A stretch of DNA of 64,000 nt from Sphingobacterium siyangense (GTDB lineage Bacteria; Bacteroidota; Bacteroidia; Sphingobacteriales; Sphingobacteriaceae), in NCBI RefSeq assembly GCF_007830445.1, contig NZ_VLKR01000012.1, forward strand, positions 113,430-177,429. Reading direction: 5' to 3'. Positions within the stretch are counted from its first letter, which is position 1. Each line of letters opens with the position of its first letter. This document shows, one piece after another, positions 8,107 to 17,448 of this stretch. The notes below the pieces were generated by a model that was not told the DNA's origin, did no database searches, and saw nothing but the letters and a program-made list of their open reading frames with translations. The position numbers and the translations under genes are program-made.

Positions 8107-10783
8107 CTCCTGAACTGGCTCTTTTTGTGAGCTTAAGATCTTGTAAGATCGATGCCTTTGCACGTATGGTGACGTTATAGCTTCGGAACCGGCCGAAAGG
8201 CATCCAGCCAAATGACATATCCCAACAATGCAGATCCCGATAGATATTGAAAGAGGTCATGACCACTTCCTTCTGTTTGAAATCGTATCCCGATTGAAAG
8301 GTGACTTTCCATTTTGGTGTAACACTGAAGTCGCCATGTAAATTCAATGTGCTTGTGATTTGACTTTCCATTCTCCGCGTACTGGAGTTGAACGATTTTG
8401 CCATATTGAAACTGAACGATGCCGCAAGATTCCATGGGATATTAAAGTCCACAAATGCATTTGGATCTGAGCTGATTCGAGCCAAGGCCTGTGCTTGCTC
8501 AGGAGTCATACCTGCTCCAGACATTTCTTTTCTTAAAGAATCAATATTGTTATTACGTGATTTCGCAGCTTTAGGATTCAGACTATAGTCAAAGGAAAGA
8601 CCAAAGTTTGTCAGACGAGCAAGGCTACCGTCTTTAATGGCATAGCGATTGACGCGGACACCATTTTCATTGACCGAATAGGGATCAAATGTACCGTTGA
8701 AGTTTACATTCATCTTTTGGTCGAAAAAAGCTGTACGGCCAGAGAAAGTAATTGGGGACAACTTTAGCGAGTCGGCAACAAAGTTGTAATTTCCGCTGAA
8801 CGTCAGACCTTGAAGAATAGGGATTTTCTTCATACCGCCATCTGTGGTATCGGATTTGCTTTTGACTTTTGCTTCGATGTTATTGTCAATGGAAAAGCCT
8901 ATCCCTGCAGATTTTCCTGCAGAAGGAGATCCGTAGACACCCTGACTAAAGATTGAGTATACATTTCTGTTCCCATATTGATCGTTATAATGCTGATAGA
9001 AACCATATCTTGGATCCGAAAAATCGGGTCTATAGTTCAGGTTGATCGACGGTGTAACGACGTGTCTGATCTGCTTAAGGTTACCTATTTTAGGGAAATA
9101 ATTACCATAAACCTTGGTCGAAAGTCCGGTCGAAACAGAGTAATCGTATGCACGATTGAATCCCTGAACGGTATCGATACGTTGTTTATAACCTGCGGCG
9201 GTATTGTCGATGCTTTGTCTTGTACTTTGTAAATACCAACGCTCGGTATAGTTTACACTGGTGTTGAACTGAAAATATTTAAAAGCATTGAGTGATAAAC
9301 TGATTGGAATATTGTGTTGGAAACCATTTTGGAATTTTTTGAAGCCTCCTGGTTTAAATAACAATGTATCAATGGTGCTTACCGAGTTTTGTGCTTGGAA
9401 ACTATAACCGACATTGATGCGTTGATACCATTTTTGTTCACCGACACGGTCTTTACTGTCAAATGGATTGAAAGAGGATACGTTTAAGCTGATATTTGGT
9501 AAACTCATCTGTATACTGCGCGTAGCCATATCCTGATTATGCGTTAAGCTGGCCGTGAGGTTTACCTTGCCATCGGCAAATACTTTTCCATAACTGATGG
9601 ACGAGCCCATCCGGTTACGTGCAAGGTTTTCATAGGTGTTTTGTGTACTTCCGGTTCCGGTATTTTGAAAGAAAGAACTTGTACCAAAGTTAACACTTGC
9701 AGAGAAAGATGTTCCTGGATTGGCTTCCTGGCGTTGAGTATGATTCCAAGTGACATTAAAATCCTTATTGGAGCCATAATTAGATGTTCCTTCAATACCC
9801 GTTTTGGTATTAGCATAACGGATATTAAAACCACCGTTAAATTTATAGTTGACGGTATAGCGCGTATTGATGGACGCTTCCCATGAACCTTTAGAATACA
9901 AGGAACCTCTAATCTCACTGTCCCAGTAATCGTTGAAGGCCAAATACCAACCGATATCCCGCATCGAGAATCCTCTGGTATAATCTTCCCCAAAAGAAGG
10001 GAAGAGAAATCCAGAAGCTCTTTTATCTGGCTTTGGGAAAAACGCAAATGGAAATGCCACCGGCATAGGTACACCCATCACCACAAGGTAAGCCGGACCG
10101 GAAATAATCTGATTTTTAGTGACAATTCCTTTGGTGATATGAATGCCAAAATGGGTATGCGGATAGGGTAGATTACAGGTACTATATAATCCCTTGTATA
10201 TCGACATTTCGTCGTAGATATTCTTTCGCACAATATTGGCCTGGATAAATCCACCATCAACTTCGGTCATAATACCGTAGGTGTTTCCCTCTTGTTTTTC
10301 GTAATCGTAATAAAGTGAGTCTACCGTTTTCGGTGATTCACCATTTCCCATGATGACGATAGGACGCCCTACATATTTACCAGTTTTGTCATAGATTCCA
10401 GAAGCAAAAATCTTTTTCTTGTTTCGGTCAAGACGGATATAATCGGCAGAAAGTTCAAAATCTTGATATTTTACCTTTGCTCCGCGATAAAGGTGACTTA
10501 TATTCTTGGCAACTTCAGATTTCTGCGAGTCAACCGCAATAATACTCACTTCAGCCTGCAAACCACTTCCTTTTTTCTTGGTCGTATCGCTTACAGATTT
10601 GGTCGTATCTGCAGTTTTGGATTTACTTGTATCTTGCGATTTATTGGTCGCCGAAATAGGATCTTTACCTTGAAGTCCGTTCTGTTTTAAAGGAATATTA
10701 CTTTGAGCAAAGCTAGAATTGCCCATTGCAAGAATGATAAATAGTGTTAAAATGTTGATTAACGACTTCAAAATTAAAGACAA
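8093..10783 (-). CDS. lptD: LptD-like outer membrane LPS assembly protein
   Basis: The 896-aa product has a signal peptide ending NSSFAQ (cleavage near residue 27) and a Thr/Ser/Lys-rich low-complexity segment. An LptA/OstA-like domain follows (KNISHLYRGAKVKYQDFELSADYIRLD). The large remainder has alternating aromatic and polar strands typical of an outer-membrane beta-barrel, ending in aromatic SYF. This matches Bacteroidota proteins annotated as putative LptD, the outer-membrane translocon that inserts lipopolysaccharide. The start codon appears to be TTG: it gives MSLILKSLINILTLF, a stop lies just upstream in frame, and the next Met would cut into the signal peptide. It is divergent from the amidase gene. 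Confidence 0.88.
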   Translation of the reverse strand: MSLILKSLINILTLFIILAMGNSSFAQSNIPLKQNGLQGKDPISATNKSQDTSKSKTADTTKSVSDTTKKKGSGLQAEVSIIAVDSQKSEVAKNISHLYRGAKVKYQDFELSADYIRLDRNKKKIFASGIYDKTGKYVGRPIVIMGNGESPKTVDSLYYDYEKQEGNTYGIMTEVDGGFIQANIVRKNIYDEMSIYKGLYSTCNLPYPHTHFGIHITKGIVTKNQIISGPAYLVVMGVPMPVAFPFAFFPKPDKRASGFLFPSFGEDYTRGFSMRDIGWYLAFNDYWDSEIRGSLYSKGSWEASINTRYTVNYKFNGGFNIRYANTKTGIEGTSNYGSNKDFNVTWNHTQRQEANPGTSFSASVNFGTSSFFQNTGTGSTQNTYENLARNRMGSSISYGKVFADGKVNLTASLTHNQDMATRSIQMSLPNISLNVSSFNPFDSKDRVGEQKWYQRINVGYSFQAQNSVSTIDTLLFKPGGFKKFQNGFQHNIPISLSLNAFKYFQFNTSVNYTERWYLQSTRQSIDNTAAGYKQRIDTVQGFNRAYDYSVSTGLSTKVYGNYFPKIGNLKQIRHVVTPSINLNYRPDFSDPRYGFYQHYNDQYGNRNVYSIFSQGVYGSPSAGKSAGIGFSIDNNIEAKVKSKSDTTDGGMKKIPILQGLTFSGNYNFVADSLKLSPITFSGRTAFFDQKMNVNFNGTFDPYSVNENGVRVNRYAIKDGSLARLTNFGLSFDYSLNPKAAKSRNNNIDSLRKEMSGAGMTPEQAQALARISSDPNAFVDFNIPWNLAASFSFNMAKSFNSSTRRMESQITSTLNLHGDFSVTPKWKVTFQSGYDFKQKEVVMTSFNIYRDLHCWDMSFGWMPFGRFRSYNVTIRAKASILQDLKLTKRASSGGSYF

Positions 10784-10927
10784 ATGTTATTTTTGTGAAA
10801 TAATGTTAAACTTCGAGAGACAAAATTAGTCAAAAAAGCAATAGAAAATATGTTAAATATCGTTATCTATTAAAGAAATAATATAGACTCATTTTGATTC
10901 GTTTATAGTAGAGCAAATAATTATTCA

Positions 10928-11728
10928 ATGAAATCAGATTTAAGAATTAGAAAATGGTGTAGCGTTGTGTTTGCTACTTTGGGATTTTTTTTATTGAATT
11001 CTTTCAAATTAAACAATGGGCAGGTAGAGCCTCCGGACTACCAAATAAGAACGATTGTAATTGATGCTGGCCATGGTGGTAAAGATACCGGAGCGCAAGG
11101 AAGACGGTCTTTGGAAAAAAATGTAGCATTGGAGGTGGCGTTAAAATTGGGGAAACAGATTCAGAAAGATATTCCAGGTATTAAGATCATCTATACGAGA
11201 ACAACGGATGAATTTGTGGAGCTTTATAAACGTATCCGTTTGGCGAATGCCAATAAAGCCGATCTATTTATTTCGATACACTGTAATTCCAGCGGTGCCA
11301 GTGCGCATGGTACCGAAACTTTGGTCTCTGGTTCGCATCGTTTGGGACAGCAGGATGCAGCCGTTCGTGAAAATGCTTCCTTATTACTGGAATCAAACTA
11401 TAAAGAGAATTATCAGGGATTTGATCCAAAAGACCCTGAAAGTGCCATCATCTTCTCCTTGATGAAAAACCGATTCCGTGAAAAAAGTATTCGTCTGGCG
11501 CAGATGATCGAAGGTGAGTATGTGAAAGCAGGCCGATATAGCAGAGGCTTCTGGGAGAAAGGATTAGCTGTGCTGGCGGAAGCAGGTATGCCTGCCGTGC
11601 TTACAGAAATTGGCTTTATTAGTAATAGAGAAGAAGAGAGCTATCTCCTGTCTGATGAAGGGCAACAGGAGGTTGTTGATAATTTGGTTTCGGCTCTGAA
11701 AATTTATAAAAATTCTGTAGAACGCTAA
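10928..11728 (+). CDS. N-acetylmuramoyl-L-alanine amidase (AmiC/Amidase_3 family)
   Basis: This zinc amidase cleaves the bond between muramic acid and L-alanine in peptidoglycan, usually for septum splitting or turnover. The Amidase_3 domain fills residues 40-260. The expected ligands are visible: His49 (IDAGHGGKD), Glu63 (SLEKNV), His118 (ISIHCNS) and the catalytic Glu227 (LTEIGFISN). A hydrophobic N-terminus (VVFATLGFFLLNSF) is a signal peptide or anchor. No SPOR, LysM or AMIN targeting domain is present in the 266 residues. It lies 61 nt upstream of the MCE-domain gene and is divergent from lptD, a grouping with envelope biogenesis. Confidence 0.93.
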   Translation: MKSDLRIRKWCSVVFATLGFFLLNSFKLNNGQVEPPDYQIRTIVIDAGHGGKDTGAQGRRSLEKNVALEVALKLGKQIQKDIPGIKIIYTRTTDEFVELYKRIRLANANKADLFISIHCNSSGASAHGTETLVSGSHRLGQQDAAVRENASLLLESNYKENYQGFDPKDPESAIIFSLMKNRFREKSIRLAQMIEGEYVKAGRYSRGFWEKGLAVLAEAGMPAVLTEIGFISNREEESYLLSDEGQQEVVDNLVSALKIYKNSVER

Positions 11729-11789
11729 ACAGATTTGCTTTTATGCTGTTTTAAACTTAAATTAATGATCATTACTAAATAGGTTATTT

Positions 11790-12737
11790 GTGAAAATTTC
11801 AAACGAGACAAAAGTCGGCATATTAGCAACAGTTGCAATAGTTTTATTATTTATTGGATATAGCTTTCTAAAAGGAAATGATGTTTTTAGCAGCGATAAT
11901 ACTTTTTACACGACCTATACGACTGTAGATGGCCTAACTCCATCCAAGCCTGTCCTGGTCAATGGCTATCAGATTGGACGTGTTTCAAAAATGATTTTAC
12001 AGGCAGATGGGAAGATCAAAACCGAGTTTAAGATCCATTCTCATTACGATATACCAAAAAATACAGTAGCGAGAATTTCAAGTACAGATTTGTTGGGAAG
12101 TAAGGCTATTGTTTTCGAAATGGGCAACAGTAAGGAATTGGCAAAGGATGGCGATTTTTTAACTTCAGGTGTTCAACCGAATATTATGGATAAGGTTGAA
12201 CCCATTCAAAAACGGATCGAAACAATTACCATTAAACTGGATTCAACGTTATCGGTTGTCAATACTGTCTTAGACAAACAGTTTCAGGACGACTTTAAAA
12301 GAAGTATTCATAGTATTTCCACTTCTTTAAAAAATGTGGAAGGCATCACCAAAGATGTCGAAGGTCTAGTGGGGGATGAAAAGGGAAGACTGAATAGAAT
12401 CATGGCTAATCTGGAATCTATCACTTCCAATTTTTCACAAAATGGTGAGAAAATCAATGCGATTATGTCTAATCTGAATAATATTACCGATAAGGCGGCC
12501 CGATTGGATTTTGAACATACCATGAACAAAGTAAATGCTGCAGTGAATGATTTTCAGGAGATCACAGGAAAAATTAATAGTGGTAAGGGATCTATCGGTT
12601 TATTGCTCAATGATGAAGCTTTATACAATAATCTTAATAATGCTTCGAAGGAAATGGATAATTTGATGAAGGACGTTAAAGAGAAGCCTGGGAAATATAT
12701 CAAACTTTCCATCTTTGGAAAAAAAGGCGAGAAATAG
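11790..12737 (+). CDS. MlaD/MCE-domain lipid transport protein
   Basis: The 315-aa protein has an N-terminal transmembrane anchor (KVGILATVAIVLLFIGYSFL) and one MCE domain (VDGLTPSKPVLVNGYQIGRV to SSTDLLGSKAIVFEMG). A long helical C-terminal part with many Asn, Lys and Glu residues follows. MCE proteins form rings that carry phospholipids between inner and outer membrane with an MlaE/MlaF ABC transporter. The permease and ATPase genes are not next to it here; upstream is the amidase. The start appears to be GTG 11790, which gives MKISNETKVGIL, the normal family N-terminus. A strong terminator follows. Confidence 0.9.
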   Translation: MKISNETKVGILATVAIVLLFIGYSFLKGNDVFSSDNTFYTTYTTVDGLTPSKPVLVNGYQIGRVSKMILQADGKIKTEFKIHSHYDIPKNTVARISSTDLLGSKAIVFEMGNSKELAKDGDFLTSGVQPNIMDKVEPIQKRIETITIKLDSTLSVVNTVLDKQFQDDFKRSIHSISTSLKNVEGITKDVEGLVGDEKGRLNRIMANLESITSNFSQNGEKINAIMSNLNNITDKAARLDFEHTMNKVNAAVNDFQEITGKINSGKGSIGLLLNDEALYNNLNNASKEMDNLMKDVKEKPGKYIKLSIFGKKGEK

Positions 12738-12767
12738 ATTTTAGCAATCAGATCAAATAATATACGT

Positions 12768-12795
12768 AAAAAGCCTGCATATAGCAGGCTTTTTT
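12768..12795 (+). terminator. Intrinsic terminator after the MCE gene
   Basis: AAAAAGCCTGC, a 5-nt loop, then GCAGGCTTTTTT form a classic stem with a T-run directly downstream of the MCE-domain gene. Confidence 0.85.
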
Positions 12796-12940
12796 GTTTT
12801 CATGAGCTACCCGTTTGGCGGTTGAATTGGTCGTCGCGCCGATCCCATAAATTAGATTCCCCCATTTATGCTTTACCGATCCGGACTTTCCTATTGCTAT
12901 GCTTATATCATGTTTGGTATTAAGATCGTTTTTATTGCCT

Positions 12941-13060
12941 TTTTACAGGGGATTAACACCGGGTTAATAGGGGTATACCCGGGCTAACCCCCTGTTATAC
13001 CCCTGTTAACCCCCTGTAAAACCCCAGTTAAACTAGAAGCTGATGTTAACCAATGGTTAA
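12941..13060. repeat. Cluster of inverted and tandem GTTAACCCC-type repeats
   Basis: This sits in a 468-nt gene-free stretch (12738-13205) between two convergent genes. A left arm from 12941 (TTTTACAGGGGATTAAC, later AGGGGTATA) is mirrored by a right arm ending at 13020 (TATACCCCTGTTAACCCCCT, then GTAAAA). Within the right side, a 22-nt unit beginning TAACCCCCTGT is repeated about twice and then decays. A separate perfect palindrome, GTTAACC-AAT-GGTTAAC, lies at 13044-13060. No ORF or RNA gene was recognised in the rest of the gap. Confidence 0.6.
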
Positions 13061-13092
13061 CAAGAGTATGATATGGTAAGTATCGAATTGAA

Positions 13093-13125
13093 ATAGAAAC
13101 GCCACTCATCGAGTGGCGTTTCTAT
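13093..13125. terminator. Bidirectional hairpin at the end of the S9 peptidase gene
   Basis: A perfect stem of about 15 bp is centred on AGAAACGCCACTC / GAGTGGCGTTTCT with the loop ATC. It lies downstream of the minus-strand peptidase gene. The tails are only moderately T-rich. Confidence 0.6.
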
Positions 13126-13205
13126 TCTTCTAAATTCAGCACTTTACGAGCGACTTTATTAGTCGCGAAAGTAGGTGGTCTTCCGATCCGATTTCACCGT
13201 ACTTT

Positions 13206-15287
13206 CTATAAGGTTTCTTTAAGCCAGGTAAAGAATTCTCTTTGCCAAACCTGTGCGTTTTGTCCGGACAGAACCCAGTGATTTTCATCCGGTAGGTAGA
13301 CCAGACGACTCTTAATTTTTTTGAGCTGAGCCAATTGGAATGCAGCCAGTCCTTGTCCGATTGGGACGCGATAATCTCTTCCACCCTGAAAGATCAAAAT
13401 TGGTGTGTGCCAATTATTTGCTTTTTCAATCGGGTTGAATGCGGTATAGGATTTCTCATTTTTGCTATCCCAGTACGCTCCGCCCAGTTCGTGGTTGGCG
13501 AAAAAGAGTTCTTCTGTGGTGCCATACCAGCTTCTCATGTCGAATAAACCATTGTGCGTAATGAACGTTTTGAAACGGTTTTGATGCACTCCAGCTAGTT
13601 GATAAACAGAGTATCCACCATAACTAGCTCCAATCGCCGCGCGGCGTGTTGTATCTACATAAGACTCTTTGGAGATATCGTCTATGGCGGCCAAGTAATC
13701 CCGGATTGGCTGACCGCCCCAGTCTTGGGAAATAGCTTCATTCCATTTTACCCCCCAGCCAGGCATACCCCTACGGTTTGGAGCGATGACAATATAACCT
13801 TGTGATGCAATCAATTGTAAATTCCAACGGAACGAATAAAATTGCGTCAGTGCGGATTGAGGGCCGCCTTCACAGTAAAGTATGGTTGGATATTTTTTTG
13901 CAGGGTCAAAGTTTGGCGGATAGATTACCCATGAAAACAGATCTGCTCCATCGGATGCCTTTGTAATACGCTTCTCAATTTTGTTTTCGCTGATGCTTGC
14001 ATATTTTGCATCATTAACTTTGGTGACCGGAGTTAATGATTTGGTTTTTAGATCAAAGCTGAAGATTTCTGTAGCACGGGTAAACTTTGTCGAGCTAACG
14101 ATTAATTTGTCCGCTACTTGGCCTACAATACCGGTGATGTCAAAGTCACCTTCTGAAATTTGATGTATTTTTGGTAAACTTTTAGCTTTGATATTGGTCG
14201 GTACTTCAAGTTCAAATAATTGAACGGTACCTTTCGTAGCAGCTGTAAAATAGATTTTTCGATTGTCACTGCTCCAGATAAAACTATTGACCGTACCATC
14301 CCAATGTGCTGTTAGATTTAAACGAATTGAGCTGTTTTTGTCAAATAGCATGATGTCATTTTTGTCCGATTCATAACCATCGGTCTTCATGCTGAGCCAG
14401 GTTAGGCTTTTTCCATCGGGAGAATAGGTTGGGGCTGTGTCATACCCATTCATACCTTCTGTCAGGTTGGAAGTCGTTCCGCTGGCGATATCATAGCGAT
14501 AAATATCGGTATTGGTACTGACGGCATAGTCTGTTCCGAATTTCTTTTTACAGACATACAGCACTGCTTTGCTATCTGGAGACCAGGCAAGATCTTCGGC
14601 GCCACCAAATGGTGCCTGAGGGCTATAAAAGGCTTGGTCCTTCAATAGGTCTACCGGCTCACCAACTTTACCATCAATAAAACTCGCCACAAAAGGATGA
14701 CTGAACTTACCATCATTGAAGGTATCCCAGTGCCTATAATCTAAGTTGTCATAGATATAAGCGTCTGACTTTGGCAATTCGGGATATTTATCTGTGCTGT
14801 GGTATTTTTTTACAAGAACGGACTGACTGAAGAGTATTTGTTTTCCATCAGGAGAAAATTTGACATTTTCTAAGGCGATATCACCATTTGTCAATTGAAG
14901 TGCTTCACCCTTAGATAGGTTCTTCTTCCATAACTGCCCTTTTAGTAAATAAATTACGTCGCCATTTGGCGTGATCTGAACGACTGTTTCACCGCCTTTT
15001 TGATCGGTGAACTGCTGGTTGGTGCCATTGGCCAGTGAAATCGTATATAGATTTTTTTCACTTGAATTGCTTTCCAAATTATAATTGGAAACACCATATA
15101 CCAATGTTTTGCCATCTGCAGAAAGTCCTTCGGCCGAAACACGACCAAGATCCCAGAGTGTACTTGGGTTGATCGGTTGTGGCGATTCCGACACTAATTT
15201 AAAATTGCTTTTTCCACCTTTGCTTTCTTGCGCATTGCTTAGGTTACACGCCATAATCGCTAATGTAAGTATTGTAAGTTTTTTCAT
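13206..15287 (-). CDS. S9 family prolyl oligopeptidase-type peptidase
   Basis: This is a secreted serine peptidase of the acylaminoacyl/dipeptidyl peptidase kind. A signal peptide (MKKLTILTLAIMACNLSNAQ) is followed by a beta-propeller built from WD40-like/TolB-type repeats (SPDGKQILFSQS, SPDSKAVLYVC, SPDGKSLTWLS) and a C-terminal alpha/beta-hydrolase domain. The catalytic triad is visible as Ser555 in GASYGG, Asp638 in GGRDYRVP and His670 in DENHWV, counting from the chosen start. The frame is open four codons further upstream (15299); I prefer ATG 15287 because it gives a clean signal peptide. It probably degrades peptides in the periplasm. It is monocistronic, separated from creD by a terminator. 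Confidence 0.92.
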   Translation of the reverse strand: MKKLTILTLAIMACNLSNAQESKGGKSNFKLVSESPQPINPSTLWDLGRVSAEGLSADGKTLVYGVSNYNLESNSSEKNLYTISLANGTNQQFTDQKGGETVVQITPNGDVIYLLKGQLWKKNLSKGEALQLTNGDIALENVKFSPDGKQILFSQSVLVKKYHSTDKYPELPKSDAYIYDNLDYRHWDTFNDGKFSHPFVASFIDGKVGEPVDLLKDQAFYSPQAPFGGAEDLAWSPDSKAVLYVCKKKFGTDYAVSTNTDIYRYDIASGTTSNLTEGMNGYDTAPTYSPDGKSLTWLSMKTDGYESDKNDIMLFDKNSSIRLNLTAHWDGTVNSFIWSSDNRKIYFTAATKGTVQLFELEVPTNIKAKSLPKIHQISEGDFDITGIVGQVADKLIVSSTKFTRATEIFSFDLKTKSLTPVTKVNDAKYASISENKIEKRITKASDGADLFSWVIYPPNFDPAKKYPTILYCEGGPQSALTQFYSFRWNLQLIASQGYIVIAPNRRGMPGWGVKWNEAISQDWGGQPIRDYLAAIDDISKESYVDTTRRAAIGASYGGYSVYQLAGVHQNRFKTFITHNGLFDMRSWYGTTEELFFANHELGGAYWDSKNEKSYTAFNPIEKANNWHTPILIFQGGRDYRVPIGQGLAAFQLAQLKKIKSRLVYLPDENHWVLSGQNAQVWQREFFTWLKETL

Positions 15288-15362
15288 CTGTTTAAACATA
15301 TCTATGCCGCTGAAAAATTTCTTCGCAAGTTACAGAATTTGGTCATATATGCTAAGTCAAGT

Positions 15363-15397
15363 AAAAAAATAGCCATCTCTTTTAGTTAGAAATGGCT
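15363..15397 (-). terminator. Terminator downstream of creD
   Basis: On the minus strand AGCCATTTC pairs with GAGATGGCT (one G-T pair) and is followed by ATTTTTTT. It ends the regulator/Coq4/creD unit before the S9 peptidase gene. Confidence 0.65.
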
Positions 15398-15467
15398 AAT
15401 GAGAATTGTAAATCCCTATTTTTTAAGTAATATCTGAATCAAGACCCAGTAAAGTCGCAGATGTTGT

Positions 15468-16934
15468 CTATTGATCCACATGGCTATTGTCAAATTGATA
15501 CCAGTTTATTTTTGTTGAAACGCGCATTAAAATCGCCAAAATGATAAAGATGCCAATTGTTCCAGCGATAAGGGAATAATCCCGAAGTTGCATAAGGATA
15601 TAGATGAAGAGATAAAATAAAGCCAAAATTGAACTCAGCAACAGCGCCGATTTCTGATCTTTGGTAATTGATTTAATGAAACTGCCAATCAGCATAACTG
15701 TCGCCACGGAAGCGGTTAAGTAAGCTAGATTAAATCCAATATGCTCGGATAGCGCGAGTAACAATGTGTAAAAAAGAACCATCGCTGCCCCAATCAGGAT
15801 ATATTGGATGATATGGATCCTTTTTTTCTTGATCACCTCGGTGAATAGGAGCGAAGTAAAGGTCAGAATGATGACTAAAATACCATATTTGGCAACTCGT
15901 GTTGTTTTTTGATAGTTATTGATATCGGGTAAGAAGTTAATTGTAATCATGTCCGTGTTATCCAATAGGTTATTTGCAGAGGCAAGTGTAGTGTTGGCGG
16001 TTTGTGCTGCTTTTTGTTCATTGTCCTCATTTCCATTTGCGAGCTTGTTATCGAACTGATAGATTGGACGGGCATCGCCAGTCCATTGTTGTGGCAGCTT
16101 TCTATTGAACGAAGGGATTTCCCATGAAGCCGAAAAATTTGATGTTTCGGTATTACGTTTGCTCGGTAAAAATGCACCAGTGAAACTTGGATTAGCCCAG
16201 TTGCCCTTTGCCTGGATGTTTGTCTGATCACTAAGAGGGAGGAAATTCAATGATTTGGATCCTTTTAGATTTAGTTTTATCTTGAAACGACTGTCCGTTT
16301 TCTGCGGATCCAAAGATACCGGACAGACTAAATTCTGAGTGAACAATTTGAGATTATTAAAGTCTGGATCGAAAGTTAACTCGTTACCATCCCAATTCAA
16401 GGATGGACGCTTGCCTAGGCCTTTAAAATCCTGGATACCGAAAATAAGCTTGCTGCCTTTCCAGTCAATTTGCTCATGAGGAACCTCGAGTTTTTCTATG
16501 GATATTTTGTCAAAGGAACCTTCTAATGTGATGTTGCTGTTGTAAACTACGGCATTATAAATACCTCTAGAGAGATGTTGTGGCGTTATATCTGTTGCGA
16601 TATTGGAAGTTTTGGGTAAGACAAATATCCATTTCAGCTCCTCTCTAAGGTTAGATTTATCGGCTTTTTCGGCAGAAAGTGGGATAGTCTCGCGATAGGG
16701 GATGGCAAGAACAGGGCTTGAAATAACCTGATCCTTTCCCCAATTTAATGTAATTCCATCGGATACTTCCTGTTCGCGGTTTTTCCGCTCTTCAATCAAA
16801 TCGCTGATTAAGGCTAGTGGAATAAGTAGTATGAGAGAAAGGAAGAAAATGACAAATAGCTTTAGGACAGTAGAATTACTGATTTTCTCAAAAATTGAGG
16901 ATTGCGCTGTCGGAGATAAATTGTTGTAGTCCAT
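15468..16934 (-). CDS. creD: CreD family inner membrane protein
   Basis: The 488-aa product has the CreD layout: an N-terminal transmembrane helix (LKLFVIFFLSLILLIPLALI), the conserved stretch SDLIEERKNREQEV, a periplasmic domain of about 280 residues, and a C-terminal block of about five transmembrane helices. CreD's biochemical function is not settled; in proteobacteria it belongs to the CreBC regulon and affects envelope stress and beta-lactam or colicin tolerance. Here no CreBC two-component system is adjacent. Instead the gene lies 4 nt downstream of a Coq4-like gene and behind a small winged-helix regulator, which points to a different control circuit. Confidence 0.9.
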   Translation of the reverse strand: MDYNNLSPTAQSSIFEKISNSTVLKLFVIFFLSLILLIPLALISDLIEERKNREQEVSDGITLNWGKDQVISSPVLAIPYRETIPLSAEKADKSNLREELKWIFVLPKTSNIATDITPQHLSRGIYNAVVYNSNITLEGSFDKISIEKLEVPHEQIDWKGSKLIFGIQDFKGLGKRPSLNWDGNELTFDPDFNNLKLFTQNLVCPVSLDPQKTDSRFKIKLNLKGSKSLNFLPLSDQTNIQAKGNWANPSFTGAFLPSKRNTETSNFSASWEIPSFNRKLPQQWTGDARPIYQFDNKLANGNEDNEQKAAQTANTTLASANNLLDNTDMITINFLPDINNYQKTTRVAKYGILVIILTFTSLLFTEVIKKKRIHIIQYILIGAAMVLFYTLLLALSEHIGFNLAYLTASVATVMLIGSFIKSITKDQKSALLLSSILALFYLFIYILMQLRDYSLIAGTIGIFIILAILMRVSTKINWYQFDNSHVDQ

Positions 16935-16938
16935 GATT

Positions 16939-17430
16939 TTAGCGGTTTAAGTTTAGCTGAATGTTTTTGCTGTATAAGGCAATTTGAAGCTCCGTTAATT
17001 GCCAATGAAGGATTTCTTTAAATTCTAAATGATGAAAGCTCTGGAGCGATCGCCCCTTTTGAAAATGTTTTTTGTAATAACTGAAGTATTCAGGAAATAA
17101 GGTGCCGCCAATAAAAATCATTGCCATGAGATACAGACTTATCTTTCCATTACCAAGCAGAAGGAATTGCATGGCAATTTCATCTTGTATCTCTGTTCCG
17201 GTTTCAGTCAGGATATGAAAGACATCGTGATTTTCCAGTTTGGGCATGACATCGAAACCTTTACTTTCATAAAAGAGCCCCAAATTATGGCCGATGCTTC
17301 CAATGGGGTAGGTCATGAAATCTGCTTTAGAGATTCCCCAGGCTTTTTTGTTCCATTTAAAGATGTTTGCATATACTTTGGAGGACCAATTGTAGAGGTG
17401 CAGCATCAGTTTCAGTCTAATTCCTTTCAT
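16939..17430 (-). CDS. Coq4-like protein
   Basis: The 163-aa product matches the Coq4 family pattern. It carries the zinc-ligand motif HDxxH-x11-E exactly (His68, Asp69, His72, Glu84, in NHDVFHILTETGTEIQDEIA), preceded by WGISKADFMTYPIGSIGHNL. In eukaryotes and some proteobacteria Coq4 works in ubiquinone synthesis, and an oxidative-decarboxylation role has been proposed. Bacteroidota normally make menaquinone, so its substrate here is unknown. The gene lies 4 nt before creD. A 19-nt palindrome (17449-17467) sits just upstream of its ATG and matches one upstream of the regulator operon, so it probably shares that regulation. Confidence 0.75.
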   Translation of the reverse strand: MKGIRLKLMLHLYNWSSKVYANIFKWNKKAWGISKADFMTYPIGSIGHNLGLFYESKGFDVMPKLENHDVFHILTETGTEIQDEIAMQFLLLGNGKISLYLMAMIFIGGTLFPEYFSYYKKHFQKGRSLQSFHHLEFKEILHWQLTELQIALYSKNIQLNLNR

Positions 17431-17448
17431 TTAATTATGTTTTAAAAG

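Noticed and set aside
9562..10074. 170-codon open frame on the same strand inside lptD
   Set aside because: It is an alternative frame within the barrel-coding region of lptD, with no signal, domain or start context of its own.
12941..13020. Possible CRISPR array
   Set aside because: The repeated units are adjacent, diverged and mixed in orientation; there are no unique spacers of constant length and no cas genes.
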